Source: Odoribacter splanchnicus DSM 20712 (GTDB lineage: Bacteria > Bacteroidota > Bacteroidia > Bacteroidales > Marinifilaceae). Taken from it: 64,000 bases of DNA. Under the pieces are notes generated by a model. It did no database searches. It saw only the letters and a list, made by a program, of their open reading frames with translations, and was not told where the DNA came from. Both the position numbers and the translations under genes were made by a program. The DNA is taken from assembly GCF_000190535.1 (NCBI RefSeq), contig NC_015160.1:1860001-1924000 (forward strand), in the 5' to 3' direction. Position 1 is the first letter of the stretch. Each line of letters begins with the position of its first letter. This document shows, one piece after another, positions 1 to 7,077 of the stretch.

Positions 1-1551
1 ATCGTCGTATTGACCGTCGAAGATACCGAACAGGTGCGACTGAAATTCCATGCCGAACTGAACCGGAAAGAAGAAAGGAGACTGGTCATCCTGCACGGAC
101 GGCGGGACTCGAAAGAAGAATTAAAAAAAGCCAGGGTTCATAAAGCGGAAAAATTGTTTATCTTAGGAGAAGCGAATGAATACGACCGGGATTCTTTAAA
201 TATCGACTGTGTCAAACGTGTGGCAGAAATCTGTGAACAAACCAAACGTAAAAAACCACTCTGTTGTCATGTTTTATTCGAATATCAGGGTACTTTTTCG
301 GTATTTCAGGTTTCGGATATCAGTCAGCAAATCAAACAATACATCGAATTTACTCCTTTCAATTTCTATGAGATCTGGGCTAGACGGGTTTTGGTAAAAT
401 GCAGTGCGGAAAGTAACGGCACGATTCATTATTTCCCTCTGGACCGGGGAGGAATTAGCGAAAACTCGGAAAATTACGTTCATCTGGTCATTATCGGTAT
501 GACCCGTATGGGTATAGCCCTGGCAATCGAAGCGGCCCATATCGCCCATTTCCCGAACTTCAAAACTCACCGGAAAAAAACGCGGATCACCTTTATCGAC
601 CGGGAAGCCAGACGGGAAATGGATTTCTTCATGGGACGTTACCGTCATTTGTTCGACTTATCGGAAGCCCGGTTTATGGATTGTGAACAAGACAAGACAT
701 TTCATCCCTGCCCCAGAACTTCGACAGCCGATTTTATCGATTTGGAATGGGATTTTATCCAGGGAAGGGCCGAATCCGAACCTGTCCAAACCTTATTAGG
801 GCAATGGAGCGGTGAAAAAGATAAACTATTGACCATTGCCATCTGTTTTAATTTTCCGCATACCAGTCTTGCCCTCGGTCTTTATCTCCCGGATGCCGTC
901 TATGCCCACCAGGTTCCGGTATTGATCCGCCAGGAAACCTCGGACACGATTCTACAAATCGTCAATTCTTCTATAAAATATCAGGCTTTACGGCCATTTG
1001 GAATGGTCAACCGCTGTTACGACCTGACGATGGAGAATTTATATCTGCCGAAATATATCAATTATGTCTACGACTATTTTTATCAACATGGGGTCAATCC
1101 CCCGGATCTCCCTTCCGAAAAAGAATTGACAGAAAAATGGAATAAGCTACGGGTAGTGAAACAATGGTCGAATATTTACAATGCCAGTTCTATAGCCACT
1201 AAGCTCCGCTCGATCGGAATCGCCTTACCTATGAAAGATAGAATGCGAGAACTCACTCCACATGAAATCGTTATCCTGGCAGAAGTAGAACACAACCGCT
1301 GGAATGTCGAGGAATTGTTAATGGGTTACCGGATTGTGACTCCCGAAGAAGAAAAAGAAATTGAAAAAAATATCGAATTGAAAAACGTATACAAGGAAAA
1401 ACGTACTGCCCACTATGACATCCGGCCTTATGAAGATTTACGGTCGGATGAAAGCGGTCGTTGTGCCAATGTCTACGACATCAGCATCACTTCGGCAATT
1501 CCTTTAATCCTCAACCATATACATACGCAAACCGATCAAGTGGAGGACTGA
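1..1551 (+). CDS. RyR-domain protein with RCK/TrkA-N-like segments (5' partial)
   Basis: The reading frame is already open at base 1 and ends with TGA at 1549-1551, so the gene starts left of the window; the TTG at position 10 is only an internal Leu codon. About 516 residues are visible. The first 90 resemble an RCK/TrkA-N half domain, a second Rossmann-like segment starts near residue 160 (VIIGMTRMG), and residues about 420-490 match the RyR (ryanodine receptor) repeat domain, with EHNRW followed by an H-x-D-x-R-P-Y motif. RCK-type domains bind nucleotides or ions and usually gate potassium channels or transporters; a membrane part could lie upstream but cannot be seen. Its function is unproven. 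A Bacteroidetes-type promoter follows the stop, so the next gene is probably separately transcribed. Confidence 0.7.
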   Translation: MVVLTVEDTEQVRLKFHAELNRKEERRLVILHGRRDSKEELKKARVHKAEKLFILGEANEYDRDSLNIDCVKRVAEICEQTKRKKPLCCHVLFEYQGTFSVFQVSDISQQIKQYIEFTPFNFYEIWARRVLVKCSAESNGTIHYFPLDRGGISENSENYVHLVIIGMTRMGIALAIEAAHIAHFPNFKTHRKKTRITFIDREARREMDFFMGRYRHLFDLSEARFMDCEQDKTFHPCPRTSTADFIDLEWDFIQGRAESEPVQTLLGQWSGEKDKLLTIAICFNFPHTSLALGLYLPDAVYAHQVPVLIRQETSDTILQIVNSSIKYQALRPFGMVNRCYDLTMENLYLPKYINYVYDYFYQHGVNPPDLPSEKELTEKWNKLRVVKQWSNIYNASSIATKLRSIGIALPMKDRMRELTPHEIVILAEVEHNRWNVEELLMGYRIVTPEEEKEIEKNIELKNVYKEKRTAHYDIRPYEDLRSDESGRCANVYDISITSAIPLILNHIHTQTDQVED

Positions 1552-1570
1552 TCATTTATTTTAGATTTTG

Positions 1571-1602
1571 TTTGTAAATTATCTGTTTATTAATTATACT
1601 TG
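1571..1602 (+). promoter_or_regulatory. Bacteroidetes-type promoter for the Kelch lipoprotein gene
   Basis: TTTG at 1571-1574 and TATACTTG at 1595-1602 are separated by 20 bp. This matches the Bacteroidetes pattern (TTTG, 19-21 bp, TAnnTTTG) with one mismatch, and lies just upstream of the ATG at 1621. Confidence 0.5.
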
Positions 1603-1620
1603 TAAAAAAAAAACAAAATC

Positions 1621-2670
1621 ATGAAATACTTTTCGTTCCTTGTTTATCTAGTAGCCTTTATCGCTTGTCATGACGATCACCATACAGAACCGGAATTACC
1701 ACAAGGCCAATGGACCGAATCGCATCCATTCAAGGGAATTCCACGTACAGGAGGGGTCAGTTTTACTATCGGAGACGTCGCTTATGTCGGCCTGGGGCGT
1801 ACTTTGTCTACAGCTACCGAGGCATTAAAAGATTTTTGGATGTACAAAGATACGACCTGGACCCGTATCGCCGACTTTCCGGGGACAGAACGTTACGGAG
1901 CGGTTGCTTTTGTGCTCGGCAATATCGCCTATGTAGGTACAGGTTATACTCCATCCACCAAAAATCGAGCAGATGAATTTCATCATGATTTCTATGCCTA
2001 TGACCCATCGACCGGTAAATGGAGCGACACTCCGGTGACTTATTTACCTCCCGATGCCCAGGGCGAAAGTAATGCCCGCAAAGATGCCATTGCTTTTTCG
2101 TTAAACAATAAAGCTTACGTAGGTACAGGCATTTCACCTAAAAACCATGCTTTGAAAGATTTATATTGTTTCGACGGTTCGACCTGGACAGAACTTTACT
2201 TTCCCGGTGAAGCCCGATACGGAGCTTCGGTTTTTGTCATAGACGATAAAGCGGTAATCTGCCTGGGTACAAGCGGGGCGAATAAAACGTCCTATTTAGC
2301 CGATGTAAATATTTTCGACGGCATAACCCAGGAATGGTATGCTCCCCGCCCCCTGGTAAATCTGAAATCCCATCAGGACGACGAAGAATACGACCAGATT
2401 CCGCGGGCTTATGCCGTAGCTTTCACTTCGGACAAAACGGACGGACAAACCAAAGGATATATCACGACAGGGATGGGCCCGTATCTTCATACCTGTTGGG
2501 AATACGATATTCAAAAAGATCATTGGAGGAAAGTCAGCGATCTCCCTGCTCCTATGACAAAGCGGATGTATGCTGTCGGCTTTTCCTTAAACGGTAAGGG
2601 ATATATCACTACCGGAGGATTGAATTCAAACACTCCTATCCCCGCCGATATGTGGAGTTTTACCCCATAA
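1621..2670 (+). CDS. Kelch-repeat beta-propeller lipoprotein
   Basis: 349 residues. The N-terminus is a lipoprotein signal with the lipidated Cys at residue 16, followed by an acidic/His stretch (HDDHH) of the kind found after the Cys of surface-exported Bacteroidetes lipoproteins. The rest holds about six repeating blades built on a 'hydrophobic-x-G-x-G-Y-hydrophobic-G-T-G' pattern (for example AYVGTGYTP, AYVGTGISP, GYITTGMGP, GYITTGG), typical of Kelch propellers. Such proteins bind glycans or proteins; no catalytic residues can be assigned. It stands alone between the RyR gene and the tRNA. Its own promoter and the absence of a same-strand partner suggest a single-gene unit. Confidence 0.8.
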   Translation: MKYFSFLVYLVAFIACHDDHHTEPELPQGQWTESHPFKGIPRTGGVSFTIGDVAYVGLGRTLSTATEALKDFWMYKDTTWTRIADFPGTERYGAVAFVLGNIAYVGTGYTPSTKNRADEFHHDFYAYDPSTGKWSDTPVTYLPPDAQGESNARKDAIAFSLNNKAYVGTGISPKNHALKDLYCFDGSTWTELYFPGEARYGASVFVIDDKAVICLGTSGANKTSYLADVNIFDGITQEWYAPRPLVNLKSHQDDEEYDQIPRAYAVAFTSDKTDGQTKGYITTGMGPYLHTCWEYDIQKDHWRKVSDLPAPMTKRMYAVGFSLNGKGYITTGGLNSNTPIPADMWSFTP

Positions 2671-2676
2671 ACCGAA

Positions 2677-2696
2677 AACCGGGAAAGTTTCCGGTT
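2677..2696 (+). terminator. possible stem-loop after the Kelch gene
   Basis: An imperfect inverted repeat (AACCGG...CCGGTT) begins 6 bp after the stop codon. It lacks a T tract, so it is only a weak terminator candidate. Confidence 0.25.
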
Positions 2697-2707
2697 CCTG
2701 ATACCGG

Positions 2708-2776
2708 TCATCGATGAGCTAATTTAAATGGATTCACCGACGCCTGACTCTGCCGGAGTGTATATTTTGCTTTCAT
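2708..2776 (-). pseudogene. 5' stub of a possible tyrosine-recombinase integrase gene
   Basis: On the minus strand an ATG at 2776 opens a 22-codon frame beginning MKAKYTLRQSQ and ending in TGA at 2708. It lies about 210 bp downstream of the 3' end of tRNA-Thr and points away from it, where integrase genes of tRNA-targeting elements normally sit. The short basic start resembles the beginning of Bacteroidetes integrase arm-binding domains, but 22 residues are too few for a firm assignment. A direct repeat lies between stub and tRNA. Reading: the leftover 5' end of an integrase after deletion of an island. Alternative: chance frame in a spacer. Confidence 0.3.
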
Positions 2777-2862
2777 AGCGTGTACACTTTATGACCATAC
2801 CAGCAATAAAAATTTTAAAACAACAAAAATCCCGAATTGATCCAAGTTTTTGTTTCAAATTT

Positions 2863-2883
2863 TCGTGTAACAATCGTGTAACA
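2863..2883. repeat. tandem direct repeat, possible integrase arm sites
   Basis: TCGTGTAACA occurs at 2863-2872 and again at 2874-2883, an 11-bp period. Short direct repeats between a tRNA attachment site and an integrase start are commonly arm-type binding sites; here that is inference from position. Confidence 0.4.
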
Positions 2884-2925
2884 TTTACGGAAATAACGGC
2901 AAAAAAGTTTGATTTTTTGCACTAG

Positions 2926-2962
2926 AAAAGGGGTCAAAATCGATTGATTATTGCCCCCTTTT
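2926..2962 (-). terminator. stem-loop downstream of tRNA-Thr
   Basis: AAAAGGGG at 2926-2933 pairs with CCCCTTTT at 2955-2962 around a 21-nt loop. Read on the minus strand it lies about 24 bp past the tRNA 3' end and ends in a short T run, so it may terminate the tRNA transcript. Confidence 0.35.
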
Positions 2963-2985
2963 AGTTTTAAGTTGCTGATTTTCAG

Positions 2986-3061
<76 letters not shown>

Positions 3062-3150
3062 GTTTACGGGTGCAAAAGTAACAATTTTTTGAGATATCAA
3101 AACGATTCAGGAGAAAAAATCTACCTCACCGGATATAAAGTTTACCGGAT

Positions 3151-3182
3151 TTTGGCCATGTTTGCAAAAAAAACTACGTTTG
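3151..3182 (+). promoter_or_regulatory. promoter for dgkA and the PAP2 gene
   Basis: TTTG at 3151-3154, 20 bp, then TACGTTTG at 3175-3182: an exact match to the Bacteroidetes consensus. It lies inside the open frame upstream of the ATG at 3203, which argues against any earlier start for dgkA. Confidence 0.65.
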
Positions 3183-3202
3183 TAGCCGTTCAAAGACTAA
3201 TT

Positions 3203-3577
3203 ATGGCATCCGAAAAAAAATTTTCTTTCAAAGCCCGTTTGCATAGTTTCAAATATGCTTTTCGTGGTGTGTTTCTTTTATTTCATTACGAACACAATGC
3301 GTGGATACATTTGATTGCAATTGTTTGTGCTGTCATGGCAGGCATCATTTTATCCCTGACTTCTTTGGAATGGGTAGTAATCCTTTTTGCTATCGGTAGT
3401 GTGCTTGCTGCCGAAGCCATAAACACGGCGATTGAAAAACTAGCCGATTTCATTTCCCCGTCGCATCAGGTCCTTATCGGTAAAGCAAAAGACCTCGCAG
3501 CAGCAGTACTGATCCTGTCCACCTGTGCATTTATCATCGGAGGTATTATCTTTATTCCTAAAATAATCCATTTCTAA
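3203..3577 (+). CDS. dgkA: diacylglycerol/undecaprenol kinase (DgkA family)
   Basis: Small integral membrane kinase that phosphorylates diacylglycerol or, in many bacteria, undecaprenol with ATP, recycling lipid carriers and feeding phospholipid synthesis. From the ATG at 3203 the protein has 124 residues, the usual family length, with three hydrophobic segments and the signature EAINTAIE at residues 71-78 followed by GKAKDLAAA. An in-frame ATG at 3089 was rejected because a consensus promoter lies between it and 3203. The PAP2 phosphatase gene starts 12 bp after the stop, so a kinase and a lipid-phosphate phosphatase are probably co-transcribed. Confidence 0.9.
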   Translation: MASEKKFSFKARLHSFKYAFRGVFLLFHYEHNAWIHLIAIVCAVMAGIILSLTSLEWVVILFAIGSVLAAEAINTAIEKLADFISPSHQVLIGKAKDLAAAVLILSTCAFIIGGIIFIPKIIHF

Positions 3578-3589
3578 GTTTTATTCCTC

Positions 3590-4147
3590 ATGCAAACAAA
3601 ATTTATTCTGCCTTGCCTGTTAAGTACTCTTTTTTTCTTAAACTCTTTTTCGCCCTCGGCTCAGAATCGTAAAACCATCGAAACGACGACCGATATTCTC
3701 ATGTTCATCACACCGGTAGCAGGATTTGCCGGTTCACTGGCTATCGGAGATTATCAGGGTACCAAACAAATTATCTTTTCGGGAGCGATGAATATGGCCA
3801 TGACCTATGCCCTGAAATATGTGATCAGGAAAGAACGGCCGGACCATAGCGATCATCATGCTTTTCCTTCTTCCCATACCTCCGTCTCTTTTCAGGGAGC
3901 CTCCTTTATACAAAGACGCTACGGATGGAAATTCGGCTTACCGGCTTATTTACTCTCCGCCTACGTCGGTTGGGGACGGACGTATGCCAAAAAACACGAT
4001 TGGTGGGATATCATCGGAGGAGCAGCCATCGGAACAGCCAGCAGCTATATCTTCACCCGTCCGTTTGCCCGAAAACACAACATTACTTTTTCACCGGTAA
4101 TTCTCAGTGGACAACACCCTGGGTTTTATGCCTCTATCCGGTTTTAA
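3590..4147 (+). CDS. PAP2-family lipid phosphatase
   Basis: 185 residues with an N-terminal signal peptide (hydrophobic core about 5-20, then Ser-Ala-Gln). All three PAP2 acid-phosphatase motifs are present: K-x6-R-P ending at R83-P84, PSSH at 93-96 (catalytic His 96), and G-R-x5-H-x3-D at R130, H136 and D140. Enzymes of this family remove phosphate from undecaprenyl pyrophosphate, phosphatidate or lipid A in the periplasm. Apart from the signal sequence the protein is only moderately hydrophobic. It shares a transcription unit with dgkA, which fits a role in lipid-carrier turnover, although the exact substrate cannot be read from the sequence. Confidence 0.85.
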   Translation: MQTKFILPCLLSTLFFLNSFSPSAQNRKTIETTTDILMFITPVAGFAGSLAIGDYQGTKQIIFSGAMNMAMTYALKYVIRKERPDHSDHHAFPSSHTSVSFQGASFIQRRYGWKFGLPAYLLSAYVGWGRTYAKKHDWWDIIGGAAIGTASSYIFTRPFARKHNITFSPVILSGQHPGFYASIRF

Positions 4148-4169
4148 TCGGCTTCTCAGTTTTTTTTAT

Positions 4170-4201
4170 TTAGAATAATTAAAAATTATTTATTATATTT
4201 G
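4170..4201 (+). promoter_or_regulatory. promoter candidate for the His-rich protein gene
   Basis: TATATTTG at 4194-4201 matches the -7 consensus exactly. The -33 position holds TTAG at 4170-4173 (3 of 4 matches, 20-bp spacing). The ATG at 4224 follows 22 bp later. Confidence 0.45.
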
Positions 4202-4223
4202 TCCTCACTTTAGTGAAGGAAAC

Positions 4224-4592
4224 ATGCAAAAAGTAAAAAAACACACCGGTATACGAATTTTTTTCTTAGCCCTGTTTTTGGGTTATTTTGCCGACATTAC
4301 ATTTTTTACTCATAGCCATATTACCCACGGAGTTACTATCGTCCATTCGCATTTTTCTTGCCCGCTTCCGACAAACAAGGATTCCCGCTCCTCCCGACAC
4401 GATCATTCGGCTAATGCATTAATCCTGATCGCTCATGCGCAGATGTGGCACAGTCTGGTCCAAACTTCTCCGGAAATCCCAGACCTGCCATGTACCCGGC
4501 ATATCACTTATTATACAGAAACCACCGGCACTCCGGAACCGATCTCCATTCCTCATTTTCACCTCAGAGGCCCTCCTGTAAAAACGTTATAA
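4224..4592 (+). CDS. small His-rich exported protein, unknown family
   Basis: 122 residues, not recognised as a named family. Residues about 10-28 are a hydrophobic segment (signal peptide or membrane anchor). Directly after it comes a His-dense stretch (HSHITHG, then HSHF), and more His residues follow (RHDHS, HAQMWH, HFHLRG). This layout suggests binding of a transition metal or haem in the periplasm. The next gene on the same strand encodes a TonB-dependent receptor, so the pair may handle one metal or metal complex; this is inference from composition and position. A -7 box lies just upstream. Confidence 0.6.
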   Translation: MQKVKKHTGIRIFFLALFLGYFADITFFTHSHITHGVTIVHSHFSCPLPTNKDSRSSRHDHSANALILIAHAQMWHSLVQTSPEIPDLPCTRHITYYTETTGTPEPISIPHFHLRGPPVKTL

Positions 4593-4755
4593 TTTCAACG
4601 GCACTTTGCCGAAGGGTATCCAATTGCTTACCGAAAACGGAAACTTTGTCTCTGCCTATAACGAATCCACAGAAACGAAGTTTTCCCGGATATACTTTGT
4701 ATACCTATCGGTAAGCCAAACTTTCTATCGTCAAACTTTATAAATTTCTATTACC

Positions 4756-7061
4756 ATGCGTTTATTTTTCTTATTTCTGCTCTTACTTGCGTCGGTCCAT
4801 CACTCTATAGCGGATCATTTTACAGATAAAAAAACGAAAACCGATCCAACCTCACAGGTCATGTCATCGATAAAAATACCGGAGAACACATTCCTTTCTT
4901 CACTGTCAGCCTGAAAGGTACAACACTTGGAACAGCGACAGACGAAACCGGCCACTATTTTCTAAAAAACCTACCGATCGGTACCTATACTATCCGGGTA
5001 AACGGAGTAGGCTACCGATCGGCAGAAAAACAAATTACCCTCAGGCAAGGAGAAACCCACGAACTTGATTTTGAAGTGGAAGAAGACATGATCCAGTTGG
5101 AAACCGTAGTGATATCGGCCAATAAAAACGAAACAAACCGGCTGGAAGCACCGATAGTGGTCCATGTAATGACTCCGAAATTATTCGAAAATACCAATTC
5201 GGTATGCCTGGCCCAAGGACTCAGTTTTCAGCCCGGTCTTCGGGTAGAAACTAATTGCCAGAACTGTGGCTTCCAGCAAGTCCGCATAAACGGTCTGGAC
5301 GGTCCCTATACCCAGTTGCTTTTAGACGGAAAAGCTTTATTCAGTTCATTAAACGGTGTATACGGTATCGAACAAATTCCAACCGGGATGATCGAACGTG
5401 TCGAAGTTATGCGCGGTGGTGGTTCTGCTCTCTATGGTGCCAACGCCATCGGTGGCACAGTGAATATCATCACTAAAGAACCCCTGAATAACCTGTTTAT
5501 GATCAGTCATAACCTGACTGCTATCGGTAACTCGGCCTACGATAACACCACCTCACTGAATACTTCACTAGTCAACAGCCAACGGGACGCAGGAATCTAT
5601 CTTTTCGGAACTTCACGCCACCGCCAACACTATGATCACGATGGAGACCATTTTTCAGAAATCGGAAAACTCAAGCTGACGACTCTGGGATTCCGCAGTT
5701 TTTACAAACCCACCTCTCAAACCAAACTGACTTTAGAATACCACAATATCCGGGAATTCCGACGTGGAGGAAATCTATTCAGTCTGCCTCCCCACGAAAC
5801 CGATATCACCGAACAGGCCGATCATGATATCAACGGCGGTGGGGTGGATTTCACCTTCTTTTCGAAAGATTATGCCCATAAACTCAATCTGTATTCCTCT
5901 GTCCAACACACTGCCCGTCAATCTTATTACGGAGCAGGTAAAGATCCCAAAGCCTATGGCAAGACAAATGACCTGACCGCTATTGCAGGAATTCAATACT
6001 CATACAATTTCAATCGTCTCCTTTTTATGCCGGCAGTATTGACAACCGGCAGCGAATATGTATATAACAAACTGGCCGATAAAATGCTGGGGTATCACCG
6101 TTCCATCGATCAAAAAGTTGATATCTACAGCTTTTTTCTCCAAAACGAGTGGAAAACAGAGCAATTCAGCATCCTGCCAGGAGGCCGGCTGGACAAAAAC
6201 AGTTTCATCGATCATATCATTTTCAGCCCTCGTATCAACCTGCGCTACAATCCCTTGAAAGCCATCAGCCTCAGAGCCAGTTATTCGGCCGGCTTCCGGG
6301 CACCTCAAACCTATGATGAAGATCTACACGTGACCGCCGTCGGGGGAGAAGTGTCGCTAATCCAATCGGATCCGAATCTGAAAACCGAAAAGTCGGGAAG
6401 TTATAGCGTCTCAGCCGACATTTATCATTCTTTCGGACGAGTACAAACCAATCTGTTGATTGAAGCATATTATACCAAATTGAAGCATATTTTTGTAGTC
6501 AGCCCTATCGGTTACGACGAAGAAGGCAACAAAATACTCGAACGCCGTAATGGTTCGGGTGCCAAAGTAAAAGGTATCAATCTCGAAGGAAAAATTATCC
6601 CTCACCGGGATGTACAAATCCAATTGGGGATATCTCTCCAGCAGAATAAATACAATCGTCCTCAATCCTGGAGTGACGATCCGGATACAAAGAAAACCCG
6701 TGAAATGTTACGTTCTCCCAACCGGTATGGCTATTTCACGTTTTTTACTTCTCCTTTCAAAAAATTCGGTATATCCGCTTCAGGCACTTATACAGGAAGT
6801 ATGTATGTTCCTCACATGGCCGGATATATCGAAAAAGACAAACTGGAAAAAAGCGGAGATTTCTTCGATACCAACATTAAATTGAATTACGATTTTACCA
6901 TCAGCGGAAATTATATTCTTCAACTCAATTGTGGTATCCAGAACATTTTTCAAAGCTACCAAAAAGATTTCGATCGGGGAGAATTTCGGGATGCCGGATA
7001 CATTTACGGACCGGGCCTTCCCCGTAGCTGGTTCGCCGGCATTAAACTCAGCCTGAATTAA
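4756..7061 (+). CDS. TonB-dependent receptor, reading frame interrupted at an A7 tract
   Basis: Outer-membrane TonB-dependent transporter. The long frame lacks its natural start: codons upstream of 5076 continue back to about 4830 and encode a carboxypeptidase-like regulatory domain (GHVIDKNTGEHIPF, GTATDETGHYFLKNLP), then hit a stop. A matching signal peptide (MRLFFLFLLLLASVHHSIA) starts at ATG 4756 in a different frame. The frames join if one base is added at the A7 run 4828-4834. Restored order: signal, CarboxypepD_reg-like domain, plug (about 5170-5480, with NCQNCGFQQVRINGL and VEVMRGGGSALYGANAIGG), then a 22-strand-type barrel ending in an aromatic-rich C-terminus. The cysteine pair in the plug resembles haem/metal receptors of Bacteroidales. 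Slip-strand switching, true decay and a sequencing error are all possible. Confidence 0.75.
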
Positions 7062-7077
7062 CCGGATCGGGTGATTT

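Noticed and set aside
10..1551. Start of the first gene at TTG 10
   Set aside because: The frame is open to base 1 with no stop, and the N-terminus would cut into an RCK-like segment; treated as a partial gene.
3089..3202. Upstream ATG for dgkA at 3089
   Set aside because: A consensus promoter (3151-3182) lies inside it, and the family begins near 3203.
4828..4834. Programmed -1 ribosomal frameshift in the TonB receptor A7 run
   Set aside because: In the signal-peptide frame the run is read T AAA AAA A, which is not the canonical X XXY YYZ phase, and no stimulatory fold is evident; indel is simpler.
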